Notes: a model not told the origin generated them from the letters alone. Positions 26,878-36,767 are shown, counted from the first letter of the stretch. The stretch is 40,420 bases of DNA from Bacteroidota bacterium (GCA_947459415.1 CANHDN010000007.1:1-40420); one strand, 5' to 3'. Numbers and translations are program-made.

Positions 26878-27432
26878 TTATTTAGAAGCAGTTTTACCCG
26901 CTTTTCTTCTTAATACTTCACCTTCAAACTTGATACCTTTACCTTTGTATGGTTCTGGTGCACGCAACGAGCGAATCTTTGCAGCAACTTGACCAATCAA
27001 TTGTTTATCGATACCTTCTAATGTAACAATTGGATTTTTACCTTTATCTTGTTCTGTTTTTACAGATAATTCCTTAGGGATTTCAAAATAAATATGGTGA
27101 GAGTATCCAAGGGTTAAATCAAGAATATTCCCTTCATTGGTAGCTTTGTAACCAACACCCACTAATTCTTGACGTTTTTTGTAACCTTGCGTAACACCAG
27201 TTACCATGTTATTTACCAATGAACGGTATAAACCATGTAGTGCTTTGTGACGTTTTTGATCTGTAGCTCTGTTTAATTGAATATTTCCATCAATAATCTC
27301 GAGCGATATATCTGCATCTAATTGTTGTGTTAATTCACCTTTTGGACCTTTTACAGTTACCATATTTGAAGATGAAACCTTAACCTCAACACCGGCAGGT
27401 AATTTTATAAGTGCTTTTCCTATACGTGACAT
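26878..27432 (-). CDS. rplF: 50S ribosomal protein L6 (uL6)
   Basis: 184 residues. Typical motifs are MSRIGKALIKLPAGVEV, VKGPKGELTQ, YRSLVNNMVTGVTQGY and, at the end, IRSLRAPEPYKGKGIKFEGEVLRRKAGKT. L6 binds near the GTPase-associated centre. AGGAG stands 9 bases before the ATG, an unusual Shine-Dalgarno-like site for this phylum. The gene lies 19 bases after rpsH. Confidence 0.97.
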   Translation of the reverse strand: MSRIGKALIKLPAGVEVKVSSSNMVTVKGPKGELTQQLDADISLEIIDGNIQLNRATDQKRHKALHGLYRSLVNNMVTGVTQGYKKRQELVGVGYKATNEGNILDLTLGYSHHIYFEIPKELSVKTEQDKGKNPIVTLEGIDKQLIGQVAAKIRSLRAPEPYKGKGIKFEGEVLRRKAGKTASK

Positions 27433-27451
27433 AATTTCTTTCTCCTATATA

Positions 27452-27850
27452 TTAATACACGTAACACAATACTTCACCACCTACATTATGGTTACGGGCT
27501 TCTTTGTCTGTCATTACACCTTTAGAGGTAGTAACAATAGCAACACCCATTCCGTTGATAACGCGAGGCATATTTTCTACACCAGCATATCTACGTAAAC
27601 CAGGACGGCTAATTCTTTCTAAACTTTTAATTGCTGAAGTCTTTGTTACCGGATGGTATTTCAAAGCAATTTTAATTACACCTTGGTGGTTAACCACATC
27701 TTCGAACTTATAGTTCAAAATGTATCCTTTTTCAAAAAGAACACGTGTAATCTCCTTTTTTAATTTGGAGCTTGGGATTTCTACAATGCGATGATTTGCC
27801 TTGATCGCATTACGAAGCCTAGTTAAATAATCTGATATTGGATCTGTCAT
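27452..27850 (-). CDS. rpsH: 30S ribosomal protein S8 (uS8)
   Basis: 132 residues. MTDPISDYLTRLRNAIKANHRIVEIPSSKLKKEI at the start and the C-terminal VINGMGVAIVTTSKGVMTDKEARNHNVGGEVLCYVY are diagnostic; GVMTDKEAR is the conserved RNA-binding loop. S8 binds 16S helix 21 and, in E. coli, represses spc-operon translation through a site in the rplE leader. Here the 128 bases just upstream of rpsH are structured, which makes control at this point plausible. The gene has the longest upstream spacer in the block. Confidence 0.97.
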   Translation of the reverse strand: MTDPISDYLTRLRNAIKANHRIVEIPSSKLKKEITRVLFEKGYILNYKFEDVVNHQGVIKIALKYHPVTKTSAIKSLERISRPGLRRYAGVENMPRVINGMGVAIVTTSKGVMTDKEARNHNVGGEVLCYVY

Positions 27851-27868
27851 ATGTTGTTATTTTTACTC

Positions 27869-27960
27869 ATCAGTAGTTAGCCAAGGCTTGTACTCTTACT
27901 GATTGAGTTATTGTTTTATATAGTTAAAGGGCTGCGAATATACAATAACTCGCATCCCTT
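27869..27960 (-). promoter_or_regulatory. Structured spacer between rpsN and rpsH (candidate RNA element or operator)
   Basis: Three inverted repeats are seen in a 128-base spacer. Stem 1 pairs 27950-27960 with 27927-27937 (11 positions, one mismatch). Stem 2 pairs 27942-27951 with 27905-27914 (10 bp, perfect: GAGTTATTGT / ACAATAACTC). Stem 3 pairs 27897-27903 with 27869-27875 (7 bp). Stems 1 and 2 interlock and share two bases, giving a pseudoknot order or two exclusive hairpins. No T-run follows either stem, so it is not a simple terminator. The function is unknown; an autoregulatory leader for rpsH is one option. Confidence 0.5.
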
Positions 27961-27966
27961 ACCAAA
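27935..27966 (-). promoter_or_regulatory. Internal promoter candidate upstream of rpsH
   Basis: On the minus strand TTTG (27966-27963), a 20-base spacer, then TATATTCG (27942-27935). The -33 is exact and the -7 has one change (TTCG for TTTG), the same change as upstream of the gene at 14829. Start would be near 27928, leaving a ~78-base leader containing stems 2 and 3 in part. Confidence 0.4.
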
Positions 27967-27978
27967 TTTTTCTTTTAA

Positions 27979-28248
27979 TTACCAGCTAGCTTTGGTTACA
28001 CCTGGTATTTTACCCATTAAGGCTAATTCTCTGAATTGATTACGACAAATGCCAAAATCTTTCATGTAACCTTTAGGACGACCAGTTAATTTGCAACGAT
28101 TTTTCAAACGAACCGGTGATGCGTTACGTGGTAACTTTTGTAAACCAGCCGAATCATTTGCTTTTTTTAAAGCCTCGCGCTTTGCAGCAAACTGTGCTAC
28201 CATTCTTTCTCTTTTGCGCTGACGTGCTTTTATTGACTCTTTTGCCAT
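27979..28248 (-). CDS. rpsN: 30S ribosomal protein S14 (uS14), zinc-free form
   Basis: 89 residues. [41 protein letters not shown] and [25 protein letters not shown] are diagnostic. The length and the absence of two CxxC pairs identify the zinc-independent form. S14 is in the 30S head. It lies 10 bases after rplE and is followed by the unusual 128-base spacer. Confidence 0.97.
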   Translation of the reverse strand: MAKESIKARQRKRERMVAQFAAKREALKKANDSAGLQKLPRNASPVRLKNRCKLTGRPKGYMKDFGICRNQFRELALMGKIPGVTKASW

Positions 28249-28258
28249 CTTTATTTAA

Positions 28259-28807
28259 TTAAGATTTTTTGAATGGGAAACCAAACTCTTTCAATAACTC
28301 TAAACATTGCTCATCATTGGTTGCAGAGGTTACAAAAGTTACATCCATACCATTGATACGGGTAACTTTCTCCATTACAATCTCTGGGAAAATGATTTGC
28401 TCAGTAACACCCATGTTGTAGTTTCCTCTGCCATCAAAACCTTTCAATTTTAAACCTTGGAAATCACGAACACGTGGCAAAGAAACAGAGATTAAACGAT
28501 CTAAAAATTCATACATTCTATCACCACGTAATGTAACACGTGTACCGATTGGAACATTCTTTCTTAACTTAAAGTTAGAAATATCTTTCTTAGAACGAGT
28601 ACCTACAGCTCTCTGACCTGCAATTAAAGATAATTCTTCAATAGCTTGATCCACTAATTTTTTATCTGCTACCGCTTGGCCAATACCCTGATTAATGCAA
28701 ATCTTTAACAATTTAGGCACCATCATGCTGTTTCTGTAACCAAACTTCTCTTGCATCGCAGGAATTATCTGCTTAGCATATTTTTCTTTTAATCTTGGCG
28801 TATACAT
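28259..28807 (-). CDS. rplE: 50S ribosomal protein L5 (uL5)
   Basis: 182 residues. [54 protein letters not shown] and the end [18 protein letters not shown] are typical. L5 binds 5S rRNA and contacts P-site tRNA. AGGAG lies 6 bases before the ATG, one of few Shine-Dalgarno-like sites in the block. Gap to rplX is 10 bases. Confidence 0.97.
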   Translation of the reverse strand: MYTPRLKEKYAKQIIPAMQEKFGYRNSMMVPKLLKICINQGIGQAVADKKLVDQAIEELSLIAGQRAVGTRSKKDISNFKLRKNVPIGTRVTLRGDRMYEFLDRLISVSLPRVRDFQGLKLKGFDGRGNYNMGVTEQIIFPEIVMEKVTRINGMDVTFVTSATNDEQCLELLKEFGFPFKKS

Positions 28808-28817
28808 ACAATTCTCC

Positions 28818-29156
28818 TTAATCTATAATTTCACCAGACTTTTTAGAAACACGCACCAATTTGCCTTTTTCATTTTCTTTTCTTCCAACACGTGACGCTA
28901 CACCTGTTTTATCTACTACTTGAAGATTTGAAATATGAACAGGAGCTTCTTTCTTGATGATTCCTCCATTCTGGTTTTGTGCATTAGGCTTTGTGTGGCG
29001 GCTTACTATATTAATACCTTCTACAATAGCTCTGTTGCTATCTGAAACGATTTCAATAATACGACCTTTTTTGCCTTTGTCATCTCCAGCAATAACTTGT
29101 ACCATATCGCCTTTTTTAACGTGGCGCTTTGCCTGGCTGTTGAATTTTCTTTCCAT
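28818..29156 (-). CDS. rplX: 50S ribosomal protein L24 (uL24)
   Basis: 112 residues with a KOW motif near residues 15-45 ([23 protein letters not shown]) and the conserved [14 protein letters not shown]24 initiates 50S assembly on 23S rRNA. The ATG follows the rplN stop by one base; a GGAGG nine bases upstream lies inside the last codons of rplN, whose conserved PEVL end may dictate it. Confidence 0.97.
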   Translation of the reverse strand: MERKFNSQAKRHVKKGDMVQVIAGDDKGKKGRIIEIVSDSNRAIVEGINIVSRHTKPNAQNQNGGIIKKEAPVHISNLQVVDKTGVASRVGRKENEKGKLVRVSKKSGEIID

Positions 29157-29157
29157 T

Positions 29158-29526
29158 TTATAATACCTCCGGAGCTAATGAAACAATCTTCATAAATTGC
29201 TTTTCTCTTAATTCGCGGGCTACTGGCCCAAAAATACGAGTAGCACGTGGTTCATCTTGCGCATTTAACAATACACATGAGTTATCGTCGAAACGAATAT
29301 AAGAACCATCAGCTCTACGAACTTCTTTTTTGGTTCTTACCACAACTGCTTTTGAAACAGTTCCTTTTTTTACAGTACCAGATGGCATAGCAGATTTAAC
29401 TGTAACAACAATCTTGTCGCCAACAGATGCATATCTCCTACCAGTTCCACCTAATACACGGATGCAAAGAACTTCTTTTGCACCACTGTTATCGGCTACT
29501 TTTAACCTACTTTCTTGTTGTATCAT
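29158..29526 (-). CDS. rplN: 50S ribosomal protein L14 (uL14)
   Basis: 122 residues, standard length. [55 protein letters not shown] and [28 protein letters not shown] are diagnostic. L14 lies at the 30S interface. It starts 2 bases after rpsQ. Confidence 0.98.
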   Translation of the reverse strand: MIQQESRLKVADNSGAKEVLCIRVLGGTGRRYASVGDKIVVTVKSAMPSGTVKKGTVSKAVVVRTKKEVRRADGSYIRFDDNSCVLLNAQDEPRATRIFGPVARELREKQFMKIVSLAPEVL

Positions 29527-29528
29527 CG

Positions 29529-29798
29529 TTATTTAGCTTTTTCAATGATTTCTACTAATCTCCAACGCTTATCTTTACTCAGCGGACGAGTTTCCATAAC
29601 TTTTACGATATCATTCATACCGCATTCACCCTTTTCGTCATGAGCCTTAAACTTAGAGGTCATCTTAATGAACTTACCATACTTAGGGTGCATCACTTTA
29701 CGTTCAACCGATACTACAATAGTTTTTTGCATTTTATTGCTAACTACTTTACCGATGATGACTTTTCTAGAGTTTCTTACTTCTAATGTATTTTCCAT
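29529..29798 (-). CDS. rpsQ: 30S ribosomal protein S17 (uS17)
   Basis: 89 residues from the ATG at 29798; an in-frame TTG two codons earlier is less likely. [33 protein letters not shown] and the OB-fold end [22 protein letters not shown] are typical. S17 is a primary 16S binder. It follows rpmC by 9 bases. Confidence 0.97.
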   Translation of the reverse strand: MENTLEVRNSRKVIIGKVVSNKMQKTIVVSVERKVMHPKYGKFIKMTSKFKAHDEKGECGMNDIVKVMETRPLSKDKRWRLVEIIEKAK

Positions 29799-29807
29799 CT
29801 TCAATCT

Positions 29808-30008
29808 TTATTGAACACTAACTAATTGACGCATTCTTTGTTCTGTCAACAAACGAGCAATTAATCTTTTGTTTTCTTTGATAATATTTGGGTTCTCAAC
29901 AGGAGAAATGGCGTGATTTAATACCAATTTGGTAAATCCAGCTCTCTCTTCTCTGATTCTAGCTGCTAATTCTTTATTAGACAACTCCTTTATTTCGGCG
30001 TTTTTCAT
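29808..30008 (-). CDS. rpmC: 50S ribosomal protein L29 (uL29)
   Basis: 66 residues with two helices: EIKELSNKELAARIREERAGFTKL and NPNIIKENKRLIARLLTEQRMR. L29 sits by the polypeptide exit and helps dock trigger factor and SRP. It starts 2 bases after rplP. Confidence 0.96.
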   Translation of the reverse strand: MKNAEIKELSNKELAARIREERAGFTKLVLNHAISPVENPNIIKENKRLIARLLTEQRMRQLVSVQ

Positions 30009-30010
30009 AA

Positions 30011-30430
30011 TTATTCGCTATATTCAGGTTTAACAACAAATTTAGTAATTACCGGCAACTTTTGTGAAGCTAAACGCATAGCTTCTTGAGCAATTGCCAT
30101 TGGTACACCATCCGCTTCAAAAATAATGGTTCCTGGTCTGCAACGAGCAACCCAAAATTCTGGTGCTCCCTTACCTTTACCCATACGTACTTCAGCTGGT
30201 TTACGTGTCATTGGTTTATCTGGAAACACACGGATCCAAACCTGACCTTCACGTTTCATGTAACGATTTAACGCTACACGAGCTGCTTCCAATTGCTTTG
30301 ATGTGAGGAAACAGGTATCAAGGGCTTTTAACCCAAATGATCCGAAAGAAACAGTAAATCCACGTGTGGCATTTCCTCTTACTCTTCCTTTTTGTTGTTT
30401 CCTATATTTAGTCTTTTTAGGCTGTAACAT
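30011..30430 (-). CDS. rplP: 50S ribosomal protein L16 (uL16)
   Basis: 139 residues. [64 protein letters not shown] and [18 protein letters not shown] are diagnostic. L16 organises the A-site tRNA region of the 50S. The conserved Arg in EVRMGKGKG, which is hydroxylated in some bacteria, is kept. Gap to rpsC is 31 bases. Confidence 0.97.
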   Translation of the reverse strand: MLQPKKTKYRKQQKGRVRGNATRGFTVSFGSFGLKALDTCFLTSKQLEAARVALNRYMKREGQVWIRVFPDKPMTRKPAEVRMGKGKGAPEFWVARCRPGTIIFEADGVPMAIAQEAMRLASQKLPVITKFVVKPEYSE

Positions 30431-30461
30431 TTCTACAGTTATTTAGCTTTCGAACAATTAA

Positions 30462-31262
30462 TTATTTTCTTCTTCTATCTGAACCAGCACCACGGTTTCC
30501 ACCTTCTCTTCTCTCTCCACCACGATTACCACCTTCTCTTCTATCAGAACCTCTTCTGTTATCCGGACGGTTTGAACCACCTGATGCAGCTTTGTCGTTA
30601 GAGTTTGTGAATCCTAAGTTAGGAGAAAGATCTCTTTTACCAAAAACCTCTCCTTTACAAATCCAAACTTTAATTCCAATCTTTCCGTATACCGTTAAAG
30701 CTTCTGCAATGGTATAGTCGATATCGGCACGTAAGGTATGTAATGGTGTTCTTCCTTCTTTGAAAGACTCTGAACGAGCCATCTCAGCACCACCCAAACG
30801 ACCAGATACCATCACTTTTATACCTTCTGCTCCCATTCTCATGGTAGATGCAATAGCCATTTTAACTGCACGCTTGTATGAAACACGAGCAACAATCTGG
30901 CTAGCAATAGACTCTCCAACTAAAGTTGCATCCAATTCAGGGCGCTTAATTTCAAAAATGTTGATTGCAACGTCTTTTTTGGTTAATTTCTTAACCTCTT
31001 CTTTGATTTTATCAACTTCTGATCCCGCTTTACCAATTACGATACCAGGACGTGAAGTGTGGATAGTGATAATCACACGTTTTATGGTACGCTCGATGAT
31101 GATTTTTGCAATACCACCTTTTGTAATACGAGCATTTAAGTATTTTCTGATATTCTCATCTTCGATAAGCTTATCAGCAAAATTTTTACCACCATACCAG
31201 TTAGACTCCCAGCCTCTGATAATACCTAAGCGTAAACCTATTGGGTTAACCTTTTGTCCCAT
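30462..31262 (-). CDS. rpsC: 30S ribosomal protein S3 (uS3) with Arg/Gly-rich tail
   Basis: 266 residues against ~233 in E. coli. [25 protein letters not shown], the KH domain ([20 protein letters not shown]) and the C-terminal fold ([23 protein letters not shown]) are normal. After residue ~225 comes an added tail of Arg, Gly, Asp and Asn with a repeated REGGNRG unit. S3 lines the mRNA entry channel and has helicase activity with S4 and S5. The tail is likely disordered. It follows rplV by 10 bases. Confidence 0.97.
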   Translation of the reverse strand: MGQKVNPIGLRLGIIRGWESNWYGGKNFADKLIEDENIRKYLNARITKGGIAKIIIERTIKRVIITIHTSRPGIVIGKAGSEVDKIKEEVKKLTKKDVAINIFEIKRPELDATLVGESIASQIVARVSYKRAVKMAIASTMRMGAEGIKVMVSGRLGGAEMARSESFKEGRTPLHTLRADIDYTIAEALTVYGKIGIKVWICKGEVFGKRDLSPNLGFTNSNDKAASGGSNRPDNRRGSDRREGGNRGGERREGGNRGAGSDRRRK

Positions 31263-31272
31263 TCTGATTAAT

Positions 31273-31659
31273 TTATGCGTTTTCTATTGATTCTTTACTA
31301 ACTTCTTTCGTCGCAACTTTGCTATCCACGATTAACGTAACGTGATTAGAACGCTTGCGAATACGATGTGCTCTTCCTTGAGGTGCAGGGCGAATTCTTT
31401 TAACCATTGCTCCACCATCTACGAAAATGGTTTTGATAAATAGTTCACTATCCTCTACTCTACTACCTTCGTTTTTTTGCTCCCAATTGGCAATTGCCGA
31501 GCGAAGTAATTTCTCTAAACGAAGAGAATTCTCTTTCTTAGCATTAAATACCAAAATATTAAAAGCATCTTCAACGCGCTTTCCGCGGATCAAATCGGCC
31601 AATAACCTCATTTTTCTTGGAGAGGTTGGACAATTATTTAATTTAGCTACTGCTTCCAT
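31273..31659 (-). CDS. rplV: 50S ribosomal protein L22 (uL22)
   Basis: 128 residues. [29 protein letters not shown] and [29 protein letters not shown] match L22, including the extended hairpin that lines the exit tunnel and is known for macrolide-resistance changes. The tip looks ordinary. It starts 8 bases after rpsS. Confidence 0.97.
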   Translation of the reverse strand: MEAVAKLNNCPTSPRKMRLLADLIRGKRVEDAFNILVFNAKKENSLRLEKLLRSAIANWEQKNEGSRVEDSELFIKTIFVDGGAMVKRIRPAPQGRAHRIRKRSNHVTLIVDSKVATKEVSKESIENA

Positions 31660-31667
31660 TCTTCTTA

Positions 31668-31928
31668 TTACTTAACAGGATGCGACTTAAATGTACGGGT
31701 TGGAGCGAACTCGCCCAACTTATGGCCTACCATATTTTCAGTTACATAAACTGGAATAAATTTACTCCCGTTATGTACTGCAAAAGTATGACCTACAAAA
31801 TCAGGAGTAATCATTGACCTGCGACTCCAAGTTTTAATTACTGATTTTTTCTTGTTATCGTTCATAGCGAAAACTTTCTTCTCAAGTTTAACTTCTACAA
31901 ACGGACCTTTTTTTAATGAACGCGCCAT
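31668..31928 (-). CDS. rpsS: 30S ribosomal protein S19 (uS19)
   Basis: 86 residues. [43 protein letters not shown] and [17 protein letters not shown] are diagnostic. S19 pairs with S13 in the 30S head. It follows rplB by 6 bases. Confidence 0.98.
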   Translation of the reverse strand: MARSLKKGPFVEVKLEKKVFAMNDNKKKSVIKTWSRRSMITPDFVGHTFAVHNGSKFIPVYVTENMVGHKLGEFAPTRTFKSHPVK

Positions 31929-31934
31929 ATCTCG

Positions 31935-32765
31935 TTATTTCTTCTTACGACTTTCAATGATAAATGAGTTCGAATATTTCTTTGGTGTACGTGTTTTGTA
32001 ACCCTTAGATTTTAATCCTTTACGTGAACGTGGGTGACCACCTGAAGCTCTACCTTCACCACCACCCATTGGGTGATCTACAGGGTTCATAGCAACAGGA
32101 CGAGTACGTGGCCTTCTACCAATCCAACGATTAGCACCAGCTTTACCCTTTACTTCGTTCATGTGATCAGGATTTGATACCTGTCCAACCGTAGCATAAC
32201 AGGTAACTAAGATTTGACGGGTTTCACCAGATACCATTTTAACAGTGGCATATTTACCGTCACGGTTCAATAATTGAGCAGCAGTTCCTGCAGAGCGAGC
32301 AATTTGTCCGCCTTTACCAGGATGAATCTCAATATTGTGTATGGTTGTACCTAATGGAATTTCTGACAAAGGTAAAGCATTACCAATCTCAGGTGCAATC
32401 CCGGTACCACTCATCAACGTTTGTCCAGCTTCAACTCCTTTAGGAGCTAGAATGTAACGCTTCTCACCATCAGCATATTTTAACAATGCAATAAAGCAAG
32501 AACGATTTGGATCGTACTGAATAGAATCTACTACAGCTTCCACCCCAAATTTGTTACGCTTAAAATCAATAACACGGTACAATTTACGACTTCCACCACC
32601 AATATAGCGCATGGTCATTTTACCTGAGTTATTACGTCCACCTGAGTTTTTTAAACTCACGATTAACGACTTCTCAACTTTATAATCCGGTGTTAACTCT
32701 TCGTAGGTATTTTGAGCCCTGAAGCGTGTTCCCGGTGTTACTGGTTTAAATTTCCTGATTCCCAT
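31935..32765 (-). CDS. rplB: 50S ribosomal protein L2 (uL2)
   Basis: 276 residues, standard length. [57 protein letters not shown] and [20 protein letters not shown] are diagnostic. The His of [10 protein letters not shown] is the conserved residue linked to peptidyl transfer and subunit joining. L2 is a primary 23S binder. It lies 8 bases after rplW. Confidence 0.98.
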   Translation of the reverse strand: MGIRKFKPVTPGTRFRAQNTYEELTPDYKVEKSLIVSLKNSGGRNNSGKMTMRYIGGGSRKLYRVIDFKRNKFGVEAVVDSIQYDPNRSCFIALLKYADGEKRYILAPKGVEAGQTLMSGTGIAPEIGNALPLSEIPLGTTIHNIEIHPGKGGQIARSAGTAAQLLNRDGKYATVKMVSGETRQILVTCYATVGQVSNPDHMNEVKGKAGANRWIGRRPRTRPVAMNPVDHPMGGGEGRASGGHPRSRKGLKSKGYKTRTPKKYSNSFIIESRKKK

Positions 32766-32773
32766 TGTCTTTC

Positions 32774-33064
32774 TTAGATATTTTGGAAGAAGTCAATTTT
32801 CTGACCCTCTTGTAAAGTAATTACAGCCTTCTTAAAAGATGGTTTACGTCCTGAGAAATAACCTCTTTTGGTAAATCTGGCTTTTGATTTACCTGCATAT
32901 ACCATGGTGTTAACGTTTGTAACATTCACACTATATGTTTCTTCAACAGCTTTTTTAATTTCTGTTTTGGTAGCCGTTTTGGCTACTATGAAACTTACCT
33001 TATTTAACTTTTCGCTAATGGCAGTAAATTTCTCTGTTACTAAAGGCTTCTTTAAAATTGTCAT
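32774..33064 (-). CDS. rplW: 50S ribosomal protein L23 (uL23)
   Basis: 96 residues. [48 protein letters not shown] and [17 protein letters not shown] are typical. L23 docks trigger factor and SRP at the tunnel exit. One base separates it from rplD. Confidence 0.97.
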   Translation of the reverse strand: MTILKKPLVTEKFTAISEKLNKVSFIVAKTATKTEIKKAVEETYSVNVTNVNTMVYAGKSKARFTKRGYFSGRKPSFKKAVITLQEGQKIDFFQNI

Positions 33065-33065
33065 C

Positions 33066-33698
33066 TTACGCCTTATTTAAAATGTTCTCAATAACTTCAA
33101 CTGAATTCTCAACAAGAATTACCTTATCTGCATGTAAGATATCATAAGTGTTTAGATCCTTTGCAGCCATAATCTTAGCTTTAGGCAAGTTTCTTCCCGA
33201 CTTATAAATATTCTCATTATAGTCTGCTAACACTAACAAAGTTTTACTGTTAGTTAAATCCAAACCATTCAAGATATTCATGTAATTCTTAGTTTTAGGA
33301 TTCTCCATCGCAAATACCTCAAGTACCGCAATGTTATTTTCCTTTGCTTTATAGGCTAAAGCACTCTTACGAGCTAATTGCTTTAGCTTCTTATTTAATT
33401 TGAAACTATAATCACGAGGACGTGGTCCGTGGATTCTAGCTCCGCCTACAAAAGTACCAGACTTGATAGATCCCTTACGAGAACCACCGGTACCTTTTTG
33501 TCTGTGTAATTTTTTGGTTGAACCACTTACAGTACTTTTCTCTTTAGACGAGTGAGTACCTTGACGCTGGTTAGCCAAATATTGCTTCACATCTAAATAA
33601 ATAGCGTGATCGTTTGGATCAATCCCGAAAACGTCATCATTTAAGGTAACTTTTCTTCCTGTGGCTGATCCGCTGGTATTTAATACTGCTAATTCCAT
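33066..33698 (-). CDS. rplD: 50S ribosomal protein L4 (uL4)
   Basis: 210 residues. [64 protein letters not shown] (the tunnel loop) and the C-terminal fold with [15 protein letters not shown] are diagnostic. In E. coli L4 represses the S10 operon from its rpsJ leader; here rpsJ follows fusA by 4 bases, so no such leader exists at that place. One base separates rplD from rplC. Confidence 0.97.
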   Translation of the reverse strand: MELAVLNTSGSATGRKVTLNDDVFGIDPNDHAIYLDVKQYLANQRQGTHSSKEKSTVSGSTKKLHRQKGTGGSRKGSIKSGTFVGGARIHGPRPRDYSFKLNKKLKQLARKSALAYKAKENNIAVLEVFAMENPKTKNYMNILNGLDLTNSKTLLVLADYNENIYKSGRNLPKAKIMAAKDLNTYDILHADKVILVENSVEVIENILNKA

Positions 33699-33699
33699 G

Positions 33700-34317
33700 T
33701 TACTTCTCTATCAATACAATTGAACCTTTATGGCCAGGAACAGATCCCTTAACAACCAATAAGTTTTGATCTTTATGAACTTTTAATATTTCAAGATTGG
33801 TTTTCTTGATACGTGTACCACCGGTTCTACCAGCCATACGCATACCTTTGAATACCCTTGAAGGATCTGATGATGCTCCAATAGATCCTGGTGCACGCAA
33901 ACGATTGTGCTGACCATGTGTTTGCATCCCAACTCCTTGGAAATTGTGACGCTTAACAACACCTTGGAAACCTTTTCCTTTGCTGGTACCAACCACATCT
34001 ACAAACTCTCCAGCCGCAAATAAATCTACAGTTAAAGTTTGGCCTACAGTTAATGTTTGCTCAAAACCTTTAAACTCAGCTATTTTTGACTTAGCACTTG
34101 TATTTGCTTTCTTAAAAATACCTTGTAACGCAGCGGGAGTGTTTTTTTCTTTTGCATCTCCATACGCTATCTGAACAGCACTGTACCCATCAGTTTCTGA
34201 TGTTTTCACCTGTGTAACTACACAAGGGCCAACTTCGATTACGGTGCAAGGAATTTGCTTACCGCTAGCATCGAAGACGCTGGTCATTCCTAATTTTTTT
34301 CCTATTAAACCTGACAT
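33700..34317 (-). CDS. rplC: 50S ribosomal protein L3 (uL3)
   Basis: 205 residues from the ATG at 34317 ([11 protein letters not shown]); a TTG five codons upstream overlaps the rpsJ stop and is less likely. AGGAG lies five bases before this ATG, which supports the choice. [34 protein letters not shown] and [22 protein letters not shown] are diagnostic. L3 is an early 50S assembly protein that reaches the peptidyl-transferase centre. Confidence 0.97.
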   Translation of the reverse strand: MSGLIGKKLGMTSVFDASGKQIPCTVIEVGPCVVTQVKTSETDGYSAVQIAYGDAKEKNTPAALQGIFKKANTSAKSKIAEFKGFEQTLTVGQTLTVDLFAAGEFVDVVGTSKGKGFQGVVKRHNFQGVGMQTHGQHNRLRAPGSIGASSDPSRVFKGMRMAGRTGGTRIKKTNLEILKVHKDQNLLVVKGSVPGHKGSIVLIEK

Positions 34318-34328
34318 AGTTTCTCCTA

Positions 34329-34637
34329 TCAAACTTTAATTTCAACATCAACCCCGCTAGGCAATTCAAGCTTCATCAAAGCATCAACAGTTTTTGCGGT
34401 TGAACTGTAAATATCTAACAATCTTTTGTATGAGCACAATTGGAATTGTTCTCTCGCTTTTTTGTTTACGTGCGGTGAACGTAGAACTGTGTAAATCTTC
34501 TTGTGAGTTGGCAAAGGAATTGGACCGCTTACTACGGCTCCTGTTGCCTTAACAGTTCTTACAATCTTCTCAGCTGACTTATCAACTAAGTTGTGATCGA
34601 ACGATTTTAATTTAATCCTTATTCTTTGGCTAACCAT
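34329..34637 (-). CDS. rpsJ: 30S ribosomal protein S10 (uS10)
   Basis: 102 residues. [54 protein letters not shown] and the end [19 protein letters not shown] are diagnostic. S10 is in the 30S head and is also NusE in antitermination. It starts 4 bases after fusA, with no tuf gene between; this fuses the str and S10 operons. Confidence 0.98.
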   Translation of the reverse strand: MVSQRIRIKLKSFDHNLVDKSAEKIVRTVKATGAVVSGPIPLPTHKKIYTVLRSPHVNKKAREQFQLCSYKRLLDIYSSTAKTVDALMKLELPSGVDVEIKV

Positions 34638-34641
34638 GATC

Positions 34642-36747
34642 TTATGCTTTTGCGCCTTTTCCGTTAACTTTTGCTAAAACTTCGTCTTGTACATTTCTAG
34701 GAGCTTCAGCATAATGACTGAATTCCATAGTGCTGGTTGCACGACCAGATGATAATGTTCTTAATTGTGTAACATAACCAAACATCTCTGCCAAAGGAAC
34801 TTTTGCTTTAACAACTTGTGCTCCAGCTCTGCTATCCATTCCTTCTAACTGACCTCTTCTTTTGTTTAAGTCACCAATTACATCGCCCATATTTTCTTCA
34901 GGAGTAATAACTTCCATTTTCATGATAGGCTCAAGTAATACCGGGCTTGCTTTTCTAGCTGCCTCTTTGAATGCAATTTTTGCAGCAATTTCAAAAGACA
35001 ATGAATCTGAATCCACGGCATGGAAAGAACCATCAAACAAACGAACTTTTAAACTCTCTACAGCAAATCCAGCTAATACTCCATTCTGCATGGCTGCTTT
35101 AAATCCTTTTTCTACTGAAGGAATAAATTCCTTAGGGATAGAACCACCCACAATTTCATTCACAAATTCCAAACCTGGCTTGTCAGCTGAACCTGGAATT
35201 AGTTCAAATTGAATATCTGCAAACTTACCACGTCCACCAGACTGCTTTTTATAAACCTCACGGTGAGAAACGGGAGCAGTAATGGTTTCTTTGTAAGATA
35301 CCTGTGGAGCACCTTGATTGATCTCAACCTTAAACTCACGTTTTAAACGATCTACGATAATTTCTAAGTGTAATTCTCCCATTCCAGAGATTACGGTCTG
35401 ACCCGAATCTTCATCAGTATGCACTTTGAAAGTTGGATCCTCTTCAGCTAATTTAGCTAAAGCCATACCTAATTTATCAGAATCCGCCTGTGTTTTTGGT
35501 TCAACTGCTAATCCAATAACTGGATCAGGGAAATCCATCGCTTCCAATACAATTGGAAACTTTTCAGCACACAAGGTATCACCTGTTTTAATATCTTTAA
35601 AACCAACTGCTGCACCAATATCACCAGCTTCTAAGGCTTCAATTGGATTTTGTTTGTTAGCGTGCATTTGGAAAATGCGAGAGATACGCTCTTTATTTCC
35701 ACTACGTGTATTTAATACGTAAGAACCAGCATCTAATTTACCTGAGTATGCACGCATAAATGCTAAGCGACCAACAAAAGGATCTGTAGCGATTTTAAAT
35801 GCTAAGGCTGTAAATGGTTCCTCAACACTAGGTTTGCGGGTTATCTCTGCACCAGTATCTGGATTTGTACCAATCACACCTTCTTTATCCATTGGGCTAG
35901 GTAATAATTCCATAACTAGATCTAGCATGGTTTGAACACCTTTGTTTTTGAATGAAGAACCACATAACATAGGTACAATCTTCATATCGATAACAGCTTT
36001 ACGCAAGGCATCTAATATTTCTCTTTCTGTGATAGAAGTTGGATCTTCAAAAAATTTCTCCATTAACTTATCATCATATTCAGAAACAGCTTCTAGCAAC
36101 TTTTCTCTCCATTCAGTAGCTTCTTCTACCATATCGGCAGGAATATCAACTACTTCATAAGTCATACCTTTATCGTGCTCATTCCAAACCATTCCACGGA
36201 AGTTGATTAAATCAACTACACCTTTGAAACCATCTTCTGCACCGATAGGTAATTGCAATGGAACTGCATGACTGCCTAACATTTCTTTTACTTGTTTTAC
36301 CACGTTTAAGAAATCGGCACCTGAGCGGTCCATCTTGTTCACGAAGCCCAAACGAGCAACGTTGTAGTTATTTGCTAATCTCCAATTTGTCTCAGATTGA
36401 GGTTCAACACCATCAACCGCAGAGAATAAGAAAACTAAGCCATCCAATACACGCAAAGAACGATTTACTTCAACAGTAAAATCTACGTGTCCTGGAGTAT
36501 CAATAATATTAATATGATATTGTTGGTTACGGTACTTCCAATTAACGGTAGTTGCAGCAGAAGTAATGGTAATACCACGTTCTGCCTCTTGAACCATCCA
36601 GTCCATTGTAGAAGCACCATCATGAACCTCACCTATTTTGTGATTTACACCAGCATAATAAAGAATACGCTCTGTAGTCGTAGTCTTACCTGCATCAATG
36701 TGAGCAGCAATACCAATGTTTCTTGTATATCTAAGATCGCGAGCCAT
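34642..36747 (-). CDS. fusA: Elongation factor G
   Basis: 701 residues. The GTPase motifs are AHIDAGKT (15-22), [11 protein letters not shown] (switch I), DTPGHVDF (switch II) and NKMDRSGAD. The later domains contain [18 protein letters not shown] and, near the end, [21 protein letters not shown] drives translocation after peptide bond formation. An AGAGG lies 10 bases before the ATG. Position between rpsG and rpsJ is the classical str layout, minus tuf. Confidence 0.98.
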   Translation of the reverse strand: MARDLRYTRNIGIAAHIDAGKTTTTERILYYAGVNHKIGEVHDGASTMDWMVQEAERGITITSAATTVNWKYRNQQYHINIIDTPGHVDFTVEVNRSLRVLDGLVFLFSAVDGVEPQSETNWRLANNYNVARLGFVNKMDRSGADFLNVVKQVKEMLGSHAVPLQLPIGAEDGFKGVVDLINFRGMVWNEHDKGMTYEVVDIPADMVEEATEWREKLLEAVSEYDDKLMEKFFEDPTSITEREILDALRKAVIDMKIVPMLCGSSFKNKGVQTMLDLVMELLPSPMDKEGVIGTNPDTGAEITRKPSVEEPFTALAFKIATDPFVGRLAFMRAYSGKLDAGSYVLNTRSGNKERISRIFQMHANKQNPIEALEAGDIGAAVGFKDIKTGDTLCAEKFPIVLEAMDFPDPVIGLAVEPKTQADSDKLGMALAKLAEEDPTFKVHTDEDSGQTVISGMGELHLEIIVDRLKREFKVEINQGAPQVSYKETITAPVSHREVYKKQSGGRGKFADIQFELIPGSADKPGLEFVNEIVGGSIPKEFIPSVEKGFKAAMQNGVLAGFAVESLKVRLFDGSFHAVDSDSLSFEIAAKIAFKEAARKASPVLLEPIMKMEVITPEENMGDVIGDLNKRRGQLEGMDSRAGAQVVKAKVPLAEMFGYVTQLRTLSSGRATSTMEFSHYAEAPRNVQDEVLAKVNGKGAKA

Positions 36748-36767
36748 TTATTTGATTCCTCTATTAA

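Noticed and set aside
29158-29175. GGAGG before rplX as a Shine-Dalgarno site
   Set aside because: It lies within the last codons of rplN, where the conserved PEVL end may force the sequence, so it is weak evidence.
30760-31290. A 176-residue open frame on the plus strand opposite rpsC
   Set aside because: It is fully antisense to a certain ribosomal gene, has the composition of a reverse-frame translation and matches no family.
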